The notes under the pieces were generated by a model. It was not told where the DNA came from, did no database searches, and saw only the letters and a list, made by a program, of their open reading frames with translations. Positions 18,144 to 26,761 of a DNA stretch of 64,000 nt are shown piece by piece. Source of the DNA: Novosphingobium subterraneum. GTDB taxonomy: Bacteria > Pseudomonadota > Alphaproteobacteria > Sphingomonadales > Sphingomonadaceae. Where the stretch lies: the NCBI RefSeq assembly GCF_000807925.1, contig NZ_JRVC01000010.1, forward strand, positions 99,378-163,377, given 5' to 3'. Position 1 is the first letter of the stretch. Each line of letters begins with the position of its first letter. Position numbers and translations under genes: made by a program.

Positions 18144-20305
18144 CACGCCGCCTCCCAGAATTCGGTCGTCGTGACCGTCGCCAGTGGCAGACTGGAGCTC
18201 ACCACTGTCCCTTGTCCAGGCGTCGACTGGATGTCGAGCAGCCCGCCGTTGGCGTCAATCAGGCTGTTGGCAAGATAGAGGCCCGTGCCGGCGCCGGGAA
18301 CGGCCGTGCTGTTCGACCCGCGATAAAAGCGCTCGCGCACCAGGGGGAGCTCCTCAGCCGGTATGCCGGGGCCCTGGTCATGCACCGATATGATGCAACG
18401 CCCTTCTTCGATCTGCGTTTCGATCCACACCTTGCCGTCTCTCGGCGAGAATCGGCAGGCGTTTTCGAGGATAGCGACGAGCGCGGAGTGGATCAGCTGG
18501 CGATCGACAAACAGGGCCGTGCGCTCGACGTCGTCGTTGATGCGAATTTCAATGGCGCGCTCACTGCCTGCCGAGGCAACCGCTTCGCGCAGAATACTGC
18601 CCAGAGCAACCGCTGCAGGGCGGCACGTCGTCTGCCCTTCTTCCATGCGTACCAGTTGCAGCGCGCTTTCCATCACGTCACGGATGCGCGAAACGGCGCG
18701 GCGGATCATGTCGGACCGTTCCACGACGGTGTCTTCCGTAAGCCGTGACGCCCGCCGCTTCAGGATCTGGCCGCTGCTATCGATCACGGTGAGCGGCGTG
18801 CGGAATTCGTGGCTGAGGATGTTGATGAACCGCCTCTGGCCCGTGGTGATGCGGCGTTCGGTATCATACGAACGACGCACTTCGGCTTCCTGGGCCACGA
18901 TCCGTTGATGCGCTTCGCCAAGCTTCTGGCCCATTTCCACCAAACGGCCTGAAAGGTTGTCGACTTCGCTCACGCCGAACTTTGGCGCGGTCTGGTTGTA
19001 TTCGCCTGCACCGATCCGGTCCATGAGCTGCTCCACTTCGCGCAAGGGCCGGGCAAGGCGTCGGCTCATCACCCGCGCGCGCCAGACGAGGAAGGCGAAG
19101 AACACCACGTAGAAGGCAAGCAGGATCAGCAGCATGATCACGCCGACAGTGACCAGTTGATCGTGCAGCGAATTGGCGTCAGCCAGGATCTGCGAAGCGG
19201 GTGCCAGCACCACCAGCGTCCAGCCAGGACCAGCAACCCTGGCATTCGTGGCCAGCATGTCGCGGCCGCCCAGCATGACGTGGCTTATCCTGGAGGAGCC
19301 ACTGCCGACCGCCTGCGCAAGTGCCTTCAGTTCGGGGCGGCGGGTGATGTTGAACTGGTCCGGCTTGAACGTATCGGACCGTATCGCATCGGCGTACTTG
19401 TGGTCCTTGAGTTCGGTCAGCCCAAGATCCTTTTCGCCTGCCGGGGGCAGGGCGAGGATGGTTCCGTCTCGCCCCACCAGCATCGCGTAGCCCTGCCAGG
19501 GCAGGTTGAGCGAGAGGATGCGGCTGACCACGGTATCCAGCGTCATGTCGATCCCCACGACGCCCTCCAGCCGCTTCTCGCTGTATACCGGCGCAATCGA
19601 CGAGACCATCCAGCCCGAACCTGCCGGATCGACATAAGCATCGGTCCAGACCACCTTGCGTTGCGGGTTATGCTGCGCATCCGCTTCGTAGTAGAAGTTG
19701 TACGTGGGGATGTTCATTTTCGGCGCGTACTGGCTCAGCACGTCGAAGTACGGGTAGATGCGATTGTAGCTGTCCCAGGTATTGAGATAGACCTGCCGCA
19801 CCAGCGGCGATGCAGCCTTGATGTGGCGCATGGTGTGATCGAGCCGCGTGGAGCGCCAGACCTTTTCGATCTCATCCGCGCCGACGGGATGATAGCCGCT
19901 GTAGAATGCGGCAGCATCGTCGGGGCGCCCTCGTGTTGTGTGAAATACCCTGTCCGAACCGATGTGATACCGTGCCTTTTCCTCTGGGGGCGGATCGTAG
20001 GGCGTAGCCAGCGCTTCGCCAGCTTCCGCGCCAAGAAGGCGCGTCATGCCTTCGACACCACCGAGAGTGGCGGTGATGTTTGCCGATTCACGCGCGGCAA
20101 TGTCCGTCAGGTACTTCTCCGAGACCGCCGTTACCGTCGCGACATTCTGCTGATACGTGAAGTTCCCCGTCGCCCAGTAGCTCAACAGAAAGCCCAGTTC
20201 GATCAGGCAAAGCGGTATGACGGCGGTACGCAGATAGGACGCGCCAAGCCATCGGGCCAGCGTGGTTTGCCTGCCTTGACCTTTTCGTGCGAGTCCTGCG
20301 AACAC
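18143..20305 (-). CDS. Membrane sensor histidine kinase with double Cache domain
   Basis: A 720-residue kinase. TM1 is at about residues 27-47. A periplasmic dCACHE-like region of about 50-380 includes YNRIYPYFDVLSQY, WTDAYVDPAGSGWMVSSIAPVY and VVGIDMTLD. TM2 is at about 388-410. A HAMP segment follows, then HisKA with the H-box ILSHEFRTPLTVID and HATPase_c with ILENACRFSP, DQGPGIP and GAGTGLYLA. Cache domains bind small extracellular ligands such as carboxylates or amino acids. It starts at a GTG behind AAGGAA. It is cotranscribed and overlapped with the EAL response regulator, so the pair probably links an external nutrient to c-di-GMP level. Confidence 0.92.
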   Translation of the reverse strand: MFAGLARKGQGRQTTLARWLGASYLRTAVIPLCLIELGFLLSYWATGNFTYQQNVATVTAVSEKYLTDIAARESANITATLGGVEGMTRLLGAEAGEALATPYDPPPEEKARYHIGSDRVFHTTRGRPDDAAAFYSGYHPVGADEIEKVWRSTRLDHTMRHIKAASPLVRQVYLNTWDSYNRIYPYFDVLSQYAPKMNIPTYNFYYEADAQHNPQRKVVWTDAYVDPAGSGWMVSSIAPVYSEKRLEGVVGIDMTLDTVVSRILSLNLPWQGYAMLVGRDGTILALPPAGEKDLGLTELKDHKYADAIRSDTFKPDQFNITRRPELKALAQAVGSGSSRISHVMLGGRDMLATNARVAGPGWTLVVLAPASQILADANSLHDQLVTVGVIMLLILLAFYVVFFAFLVWRARVMSRRLARPLREVEQLMDRIGAGEYNQTAPKFGVSEVDNLSGRLVEMGQKLGEAHQRIVAQEAEVRRSYDTERRITTGQRRFINILSHEFRTPLTVIDSSGQILKRRASRLTEDTVVERSDMIRRAVSRIRDVMESALQLVRMEEGQTTCRPAAVALGSILREAVASAGSERAIEIRINDDVERTALFVDRQLIHSALVAILENACRFSPRDGKVWIETQIEEGRCIISVHDQGPGIPAEELPLVRERFYRGSNSTAVPGAGTGLYLANSLIDANGGLLDIQSTPGQGTVVSSSLPLATVTTTEFWEAA

Positions 20306-20381
20306 CCGTTGTTCCTTGCTGACCTGCCGTATACCCCTGGAAATACTAAATTTAGATTGTCGGCTCTAAGCAGAATCCCAT

Positions 20382-21872
20382 ATGCGCGCGCACAGACACA
20401 GGCCGGAAGGGCAGAATTCTGCGCAGGCGGCGGACTTGCCACCTGGCCATGGCGATGCGCTGCGCCTGCTCGCGCTGGTTGACCGTGCGGTGTGGATCTA
20501 CGATTTCGATCATGTGCGCATGATCTGGGCCAATCCCGCCGGCTTGCGCTTCTGGCGGGCTGAAAGCCTCGAGGCGCTCTGTGCACGGGACCTGAACCCC
20601 ACTGCCTTGGGCACGGCCGAGCGGCTGGAGAACCTGCGCCATGCGCTGGCGAGGGGCGAAGTGCGCAGTGAGCGGTGGACCTTCTATCCACAGGGCCAGC
20701 CCTTCCAGCGTGACTGCCGCCTTCATGGCGTGGCGCTCGAGGACGGGCGCATGGCGCTGCTGGTCGATGCTGCCGATGCGCAGATGCAGGTTGCGGACAG
20801 CTCGTTCGAGACGCGTGCGATCGAGGCGGTGCGGCAATCGGCGCTGATGATCTCGCTACTGAGCGAGGGCGGGCAGTGGCTGATGCACAACCCTGCGGCC
20901 GAAGCGCTGATCAACCGGCTGCACGGCACCAACCTGCCGGGACTGGACAACTTCGCGACGCTGTTCGCCCATCCCGACGAGGCGATTGCCCTGCGTGCGC
21001 GGGCGCTCGAAAGCGGCAGTGCGGAAGCGACCCTGCGCATGGCAGGTCCGTCCTTCCGCATGCACGAGGTCACGCTCCGCCGCCTGACCGATCCGGTGAC
21101 GGGCAGGCTTTCGCTCATGGTCAGCCAGGCCGACGTGACCCGGGCCTACCGGGCCGAGCGCCGCCTGCACAAGGCGCTGGCGCGCGAACGCACGATTGCC
21201 GAGACGCAGCGCCAGTTCCTGTCGGTGACCAGCCACGATTTCCGCACGCCGCTGAGCGTGATCGACGGTTCGGCCCGTCGCATCGCCCGTCTGGCGGAAC
21301 CCGGCAGCGTGATCGCCGAACGCGCCGAGACGATCCGCGACACCGCGCGCCGCATGACCGAGGCGGTGGATCGTACCTTGGGCTGGGCCTCGATCGAGGA
21401 CGGCCGCGTCGATTTCCAGCCTGAGCGGGCGAACATCAGACCGATGGTGGAACGCGCGCTCCTCGCCCAGCGCTCGGTACATCCACATCGTCCGTTCGTA
21501 GCCGAACTGGACGATGTGCCCGATTTGATGCTCGACCAGGTTCTGGTGCTGCGCGTGCTCGACAACCTGATCGGCAACGCCATCAAGTATTCGCCCGAGG
21601 AACAGCCGGTCCGCGTGCGCTGCTTTGCCCGCAACGGCGAGGTGATGGTCTCGGTGACGGACGAGGGGATCGGAATTCCCTCCGATGAGCTATCAAAGCT
21701 CTTCAACCGCTTCTTCCGCTCGAGCAACGCGCGCCGCTTCAAGGGCAGCGGCGTTGGTCTGCACGCGGCGCGGTTCTACATGGAACTCCACGGCGGCCGA
21801 ATCTCGGTAAAGACTACCGAAGGCAAGGGCTCGACGTTCACGCTGGCGTTTCCGGTGCCGGCCAAAGGTTAG
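20382..21872 (+). CDS. Soluble PAS-domain sensor histidine kinase
   Basis: A 496-residue kinase without a membrane segment. An N-terminal PAS-like region (WIYDFDHVRMIWANPAGLRFW) is followed by a second PAS-like region (GQWLMHNPAAEALI), then a short coil, the H-box TSHDFRTPLSVIDG and a complete HATPase_c with NLIGNAIKYSP, DEGIGIP and GSGVGLHAA. It is divergent from the Cache kinase across a 76-base gap, so the two share a control region. It has no adjacent response regulator of its own and may cross-talk with the EAL regulator. Confidence 0.9.
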   Translation: MRAHRHRPEGQNSAQAADLPPGHGDALRLLALVDRAVWIYDFDHVRMIWANPAGLRFWRAESLEALCARDLNPTALGTAERLENLRHALARGEVRSERWTFYPQGQPFQRDCRLHGVALEDGRMALLVDAADAQMQVADSSFETRAIEAVRQSALMISLLSEGGQWLMHNPAAEALINRLHGTNLPGLDNFATLFAHPDEAIALRARALESGSAEATLRMAGPSFRMHEVTLRRLTDPVTGRLSLMVSQADVTRAYRAERRLHKALARERTIAETQRQFLSVTSHDFRTPLSVIDGSARRIARLAEPGSVIAERAETIRDTARRMTEAVDRTLGWASIEDGRVDFQPERANIRPMVERALLAQRSVHPHRPFVAELDDVPDLMLDQVLVLRVLDNLIGNAIKYSPEEQPVRVRCFARNGEVMVSVTDEGIGIPSDELSKLFNRFFRSSNARRFKGSGVGLHAARFYMELHGGRISVKTTEGKGSTFTLAFPVPAKG

Positions 21873-21927
21873 GCAGTAGCCGCACCGCCACTTCTTCTGT
21901 CAGCCCCGCGCTAGTCCCCCAACACGA

Positions 21928-24144
21928 TCAGAACGCTCGCTTCACGCTCGCGCCCCACGTCCTCGGTGTACCGACGTGGTTGTAGTCGAAGCCGAAGCCT
22001 GAGAGGTCTATGCGCGAAGTGAAGTAGATCTTGTCGGTGAGGTTGCGGCCCCACAGTGACACGGTCCAGTCGCCACGAACGTAGTCGATCCCGGCGCCGA
22101 GCAGGGCGTAGCCGCCTTGGCGCAGGCGGGGGATGTTGACGATCTCGAAGTATTGCGAGGACACATAAGACGCATCCGCGCGGAGGGTGAGGCGGGCGTT
22201 GCCGACTTCCCAAGCGGTCCAGTCGATCGCGGCATTGGCGGTGAGGGCAGGGGCGTTGGACAGGCGGTGGCCGCGCACGTCGAGGCCGCTGATCACCCCG
22301 CGCGTCGCCCGTGCATGGAGCAGGCCGAGCCCGGCGTTGAGCGACAGGGTCGGCAGGGGCCGCGCGTCCAGCTCCAGCTCCGCGCCATAGATGCGCGAGC
22401 GATCGAGGTTGACCAGCGTCTGCGTCGCGTCGACCGGGTTGACCGAAAGGAACTGCTGGTTGCGGTAATCGTACCAAAAGCCGGTGAGCGATACCGAGAC
22501 CATGCCGCCCAGCCGCGCCTTGGCTCCCGCTTCGAAGGCGTCGAGAATTTCGGGCTTGGCGACGCCCGCTTCGGACGGATCGAAGAAGGCTTGGGCGTTG
22601 AACCCGCTGGCGCGGTAGCCGCGGCTGTAGCTGGCGAAGAGCAGCGTGCCATCGTCGAGCTTGTGATCGAGCGCGAGCTTGCCGGAGAGGTTGTTGCCGG
22701 AAAAGCGGCGGTCGAGCGGTGCGATCGGCGTGGCGACGAGGACACCGTCAACGCCCCGGATTTCCGAGGTCAGCCCGGCCTGCAGGCCTGTGTCATGTGT
22801 GAAGCGCAGGCCCCCGCGTAGGGTGGTGCCGCCGCCGAGCTTCAACCGGGCGTCGCCGAACAGGGCCCAGCTGCGCTTGTCCTGATCGAAGCGATTGGAG
22901 ATGACGCAAGCGAACAGGCTGGCATTGGCGGTGCAGTCGTCCACATCGACGCGGCCGTTGCCGTCGACGTCAAGATCGGTCCAGAAGTTGAGGTCGGTCG
23001 CGTTGAACAGATCCTCGCGGTGGTGATGGGCGCCAACGATGACGCTCAGCGGGCCATCGCCCTCCCATGCGAGGCGCAGTTCCTGTCCGAACTGGGTGCC
23101 GCGATCGGTGTAGGGGATTTCGAGCACTTGGCGCGGGCTGCCGTCGGTGTCCTCGGGGACATAGAGGCTGCCCTTGTCCCAGCCGGTGACGGAGATCAGG
23201 GTGAAGGAATCGCTGAGCTTGAAGGTGCCGGTGAGCGCGGCCGACCAGGTGCGGGCGAGCCGGCGGGCGGTGAAGTTCGCCTCAAGTTCGCGAATTCCCA
23301 GTCCTTCGCGGAAGTAGCTGCTGCCCTGGCCGTAGGCCTCGTAAGCGCCGTTGCCGACGCCATCGGGGCGCGGCTTGGAATAGTTGCCGTAGTTTCGTGG
23401 GCGCTGCAGGCTGGTCGAGAGGCGCAGTATCAGCTCGGCGCTGTCGGACGGTTGCCACAGCAGCGAACCGCGAATGCCGTATTCGCGGGTGGAGGACAGG
23501 TCCGGCTGTCCGGCAAGCCGGTTGCGGAACCAGCCATCGGCGCTGGCGGCGGTAAAGGCCACGCGAGCAGCAAGGGTCGGGCCGAGAGCCATGTTCAGCG
23601 CGCCCTGCGCCTCGAGGCGATTGTAGTTGCCCGCGCCCAGCCTGAGGTAGCCTTCGCTGGCGAAGACCGGGCGGGCCGAAACGTAGTTGATCGCGCCGCC
23701 GGTGGTGTTCTTGCCATAGAGCGTGCCCTGCGGCCCGCGCAGCACCTCGACGCGTGAGAGATCGTAGAGGGCCAGACCGAGGAACGCGAAGTTGCCTTTG
23801 TAGACCTCGTCATAATAGGCGGCGACGGGTCCGGCCTGGTTGAGGCTGAAGTCCGACATCGATACGCCCCGCAGCGCAAAGATCGGGGTGTTCTCGCCTA
23901 CCGTCGCGCTGAAGCGCAGGTTGGGGATGCGGGCGGCGAGGTCGTCAGCCTGGGCGAAGCGCGCGGCTTCCAGGTTCTCGCCGCCGAGCACGGAGAGCGA
24001 GATCGGCACGTCGCTCGCCTTTTCCGACCGCTTCTGCGCGGTGACGACGATCTCGTCCTGCGATTCGGCTTCGGCGGGCACATCGGCGGCTGGCGCGGGG
24101 AGGATAGCAAGGCCGGCAGAAAGGCCAGCGGCGAGGACGGACAT
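21928..24144 (-). CDS. TonB-dependent receptor at the end of the ABC-HlyD-TolC operon
   Basis: A 738-residue receptor. I chose the ATG at 24144, which has GGAG seven bases upstream, over a TTG six bases earlier. The signal peptide is short (SVLAAGLSAGLAILPAPAA). The TonB box is EIVVTAQKRS. The plug motif VEVLRGPQGTLYGKNTTGGAINYV is intact. The C-terminus ends WGASVKRAF, ending in Phe as expected. It lies 80 bases behind the tolC-like gene on the same strand, so it may be read from the same transcript. A receptor coupled to an export machine suggests that the exported molecule, or its bound form, is recaptured. Confidence 0.93.
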   Translation of the reverse strand: MSVLAAGLSAGLAILPAPAADVPAEAESQDEIVVTAQKRSEKASDVPISLSVLGGENLEAARFAQADDLAARIPNLRFSATVGENTPIFALRGVSMSDFSLNQAGPVAAYYDEVYKGNFAFLGLALYDLSRVEVLRGPQGTLYGKNTTGGAINYVSARPVFASEGYLRLGAGNYNRLEAQGALNMALGPTLAARVAFTAASADGWFRNRLAGQPDLSSTREYGIRGSLLWQPSDSAELILRLSTSLQRPRNYGNYSKPRPDGVGNGAYEAYGQGSSYFREGLGIRELEANFTARRLARTWSAALTGTFKLSDSFTLISVTGWDKGSLYVPEDTDGSPRQVLEIPYTDRGTQFGQELRLAWEGDGPLSVIVGAHHHREDLFNATDLNFWTDLDVDGNGRVDVDDCTANASLFACVISNRFDQDKRSWALFGDARLKLGGGTTLRGGLRFTHDTGLQAGLTSEIRGVDGVLVATPIAPLDRRFSGNNLSGKLALDHKLDDGTLLFASYSRGYRASGFNAQAFFDPSEAGVAKPEILDAFEAGAKARLGGMVSVSLTGFWYDYRNQQFLSVNPVDATQTLVNLDRSRIYGAELELDARPLPTLSLNAGLGLLHARATRGVISGLDVRGHRLSNAPALTANAAIDWTAWEVGNARLTLRADASYVSSQYFEIVNIPRLRQGGYALLGAGIDYVRGDWTVSLWGRNLTDKIYFTSRIDLSGFGFDYNHVGTPRTWGASVKRAF

Positions 24145-24224
24145 TCGCAAGCTCCGGGGAAGGGTGCCCCGAACTAGACCGCGTGTGGTTTATACCTTTG
24201 GAGGAACGCCATCAGCAATTCTGC

Positions 24225-25613
24225 TTAGAGTCCAAGTTGCTCGCGGTCGGCCAGCGCGGCGACGAGTTCCGCCTGCGAGGCGGCGTGGCGGTAATTGGCG
24301 TCGATCTCGCGGATCGTGGCATCGGCCAGCGCTTCCTCGCGAAGGTTGACGACGAGGAAGTCGCTGGCGCCCAGCGAGAAGCGGCGGCGCTCGGCCTCGG
24401 CCATCTTGCGGGCGAGGGCGGCTTCGGCGGTGGCGAGCCCGGCCAGCTTTTCGGCGCCGGTCACCTGCGTGCGCAAGTTGGCGATCTCGACGCCGATCTG
24501 GTCTTCAAGCAGGCGCAGGCGCAGCGACAGTGCATCTTGCTCTGCCGCCACTTCGGCAATGCGTCCCTTGGCGGCGCGCTGTTCGAGCGGGACCGAGAAG
24601 CGCAGGCCAAGAATGCCCTCGGTCGGACGGCGCACCGGCGATCCGTCCCCGAAGTCCTTCGATGCTTCCACGCGGACGTCGAGCCGAGGCTTGAGTTCGT
24701 TCTCGGCGAGGCGGGCGCGGATGCCGGTTTGCTCGATCCGGGTGAGCAGCGCCTGGAGATCGGGCCGGGCGGCGATGGCGCTGCTCTGGTCGACAAGGCG
24801 GGGAGTGACGTTGTCAACCTGGCGCGGGGGCAGGCGATCCGGCGAGGGGACCACCGGCTGGCCAAGGCCATCGCGCAGGAACAGCGAGAGCGCGTTGGCC
24901 TGCAGTTGCAGGTCCTGTTCGGCGCGGACGAGCAGGGCCTGGCGGCGCACGATGTTTTGCTGGTTCTCGGTGCCGAGGATCGAAGGCCGCGCGCCGAGAA
25001 CGATCTGGCGCTCGATCGAGCTCTGCCGTTCGCGCGCGAGCTCGAAGATCTCGCGGTAGATCTTCACCCGCAGGCCCGCCGCGACCCACAGCTGGTATGC
25101 CTCGATTGCGCGGCGCTGCACGCCGATGGCGACAAGATCGCGATCGAGTTCGGCCAGTTCGATATCGAAGCCGGCCAGTTCGCGCCGGCCGCGCCGTTCG
25201 TCGATCACCCGGTCGCGCAGCAGCGAGAACAGCACACCGGCCTTGATCTCGCCGAGTTCGTTGGTGATGGACTTGCCTTCGTACGAGGCGAAATCGCCGA
25301 TCGACTTGCGATAGCCGCCATAGACCTGGCCGCCGTTGTTCTGCAGCGGTCGGTATGCCGAAACCTCGGCGGTGGATCCGTTGTAGTAGCCCAAGGGGCG
25401 GGCCGTCGCCTCGGCATTGAAGACGAGGTCGAACTGGCCCTCGGCAGTTAGCAGGCGGGCATCGGCCTGGCGCTGGCGGGCCATCGCCTCGAGGATTTGC
25501 GGCGCGTGGGTGGCCGAGGATTGCAGCACCTCGCGCAGGGTCAGCTCCTGCGCTCGCGCCGCGCCGCCCAAGGCGAGCAGGGCGAGCAGGGCGACGAGGA
25601 AACGGGCGATCAC
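24225..25613 (-). CDS. TolC-family outer-membrane efflux protein
   Basis: A 462-residue protein with signal peptide MIARFLVALLALLALGGAARA. It consists of two long alpha-helical repeats, the first including AIEAYQLWVAAGLRVKIYREI and the second GLRFSVPLEQRAAKGRIAEVA, which matches the OEP pattern and its usual length. It forms the outer-membrane channel of a tripartite exporter. Its ATG overlaps the HlyD stop by four bases, so the two are translated together. There is a single copy, as expected for a dedicated exporter. Confidence 0.9.
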   Translation of the reverse strand: MIARFLVALLALLALGGAARAQELTLREVLQSSATHAPQILEAMARQRQADARLLTAEGQFDLVFNAEATARPLGYYNGSTAEVSAYRPLQNNGGQVYGGYRKSIGDFASYEGKSITNELGEIKAGVLFSLLRDRVIDERRGRRELAGFDIELAELDRDLVAIGVQRRAIEAYQLWVAAGLRVKIYREIFELARERQSSIERQIVLGARPSILGTENQQNIVRRQALLVRAEQDLQLQANALSLFLRDGLGQPVVPSPDRLPPRQVDNVTPRLVDQSSAIAARPDLQALLTRIEQTGIRARLAENELKPRLDVRVEASKDFGDGSPVRRPTEGILGLRFSVPLEQRAAKGRIAEVAAEQDALSLRLRLLEDQIGVEIANLRTQVTGAEKLAGLATAEAALARKMAEAERRRFSLGASDFLVVNLREEALADATIREIDANYRHAASQAELVAALADREQLGL

Positions 25614-26758
25614 TTCGCGTCCTCTTCCTCGCCGTAACTGCCGCTGCCGTAGGCTCCGCCCTTGGCGTCGTTCTTGCCCTTGGTCTCCTCCTTGTCGGAC
25701 AGGGCCTTGAGCCCATTGCCCTTGCGCGGCCCGGCATCGACCGGGGTGGGGAATTCCAGAGGGAAGTCATTGAGCTGGCGCCACAGTTCGTAGGCGATCG
25801 TCACCGTTTCCATCTGGATCCAGCCTCGCACCTTGGAGCCGAGGCGGACGTAGTTGTCGTTCGGCCAGGCAGGCTTGCCGGGCATCGGTTCCACCAGCAC
25901 GCGGAACAGGCCGTTGGGCTGGGCCGAAGGGTCGATCGTCAGCACGCGGCCATCGAACATGCCCTGCGCCACCGAGGGCCAGCCGCTGAACTGGATGGCT
26001 GGCCAGCCTTCGAAGTTCAGCCGCACCGCCTGCCCCTTGCGCACCAGCGCGGCATCGCGGCCATCGACCAGCAGCTCGACAACGCGCTGCTGCCGCTCTG
26101 GCGCGATCGTGGCGAGGAGATCGCCGGCGCTGATCAGCGTGGCCCCGGCGGCGGTGTTGAGCGAGAGGATGCGACCGTCGCGGGGGGCGCGGACCAGCTG
26201 CGCCGACTGGCGGTTGAGCGCGATGTCGACCTTGCTCAGCTTGGCACGGGCCTCGGCCAGCTTGGCGTTGAGTTCGGCCACCTTGATTTGCGTGGCCTCG
26301 TAGTCGCGCCGGGCGGCAAGCCCTTCGGCGTAGAGTTGCGAGGAGCGGTTCACGTCGAGCCGGGCAGTGGCCATCGCCTGCTGGGCGGCTTCAATCTGCG
26401 CCACCACCTGCTCGCGCTCTGCCGCGAGGCGGGTGAGCAGGTCGGGATCATTATCGATGATCCGGGCGATCGGATCGCCCTGCTTGACCAGCTGGCCATC
26501 GACGACGAACCACTTCTCGACGCGGCCGGGCACGAGCGCGGTTACCTGCTGCACGCGGTCTTCGGGGTTGAGCGCGATGACATCGCCGCGGCCCGGAGCT
26601 GTCTGCACCCATTTGACTGCGAAAAGCAGCACCAGCAGCAGCGGGATAGCGATGGCGATCATGCGGCCGAGCGTGCGGGTGGTGCGCGGCACCTTCAGGC
26701 TCGACAGCGTGGCGAAGCCGGAAAGGTCGTGCCCGTGGGTAGAGGTCTTGGCAGCCAT
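25610..26758 (-). CDS. HlyD-family membrane-fusion (periplasmic adaptor) protein
   Basis: A 382-residue adaptor with one N-terminal TM (about residues 34-51, IAIAIPLLLVLLFAVKWV), a biotinyl-lipoyl-like half (VPGRVEKWFVVDGQLVKQGDPI), a coiled coil of about residues 105-180 and the second lipoyl half (APRDGRILSLNTAAGATL). The tail, roughly the last 30 residues, is rich in Lys, Gly and Glu and predicted disordered. It joins the inner-membrane ABC protein to TolC. It starts three bases after the ABC stop and overlaps the tolC-like gene, so the three form one transcript. Confidence 0.9.
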   Translation of the reverse strand: MAAKTSTHGHDLSGFATLSSLKVPRTTRTLGRMIAIAIPLLLVLLFAVKWVQTAPGRGDVIALNPEDRVQQVTALVPGRVEKWFVVDGQLVKQGDPIARIIDNDPDLLTRLAAEREQVVAQIEAAQQAMATARLDVNRSSQLYAEGLAARRDYEATQIKVAELNAKLAEARAKLSKVDIALNRQSAQLVRAPRDGRILSLNTAAGATLISAGDLLATIAPERQQRVVELLVDGRDAALVRKGQAVRLNFEGWPAIQFSGWPSVAQGMFDGRVLTIDPSAQPNGLFRVLVEPMPGKPAWPNDNYVRLGSKVRGWIQMETVTIAYELWRQLNDFPLEFPTPVDAGPRKGNGLKALSDKEETKGKNDAKGGAYGSGSYGEEEDAK

Positions 26759-26761
26759 GGC

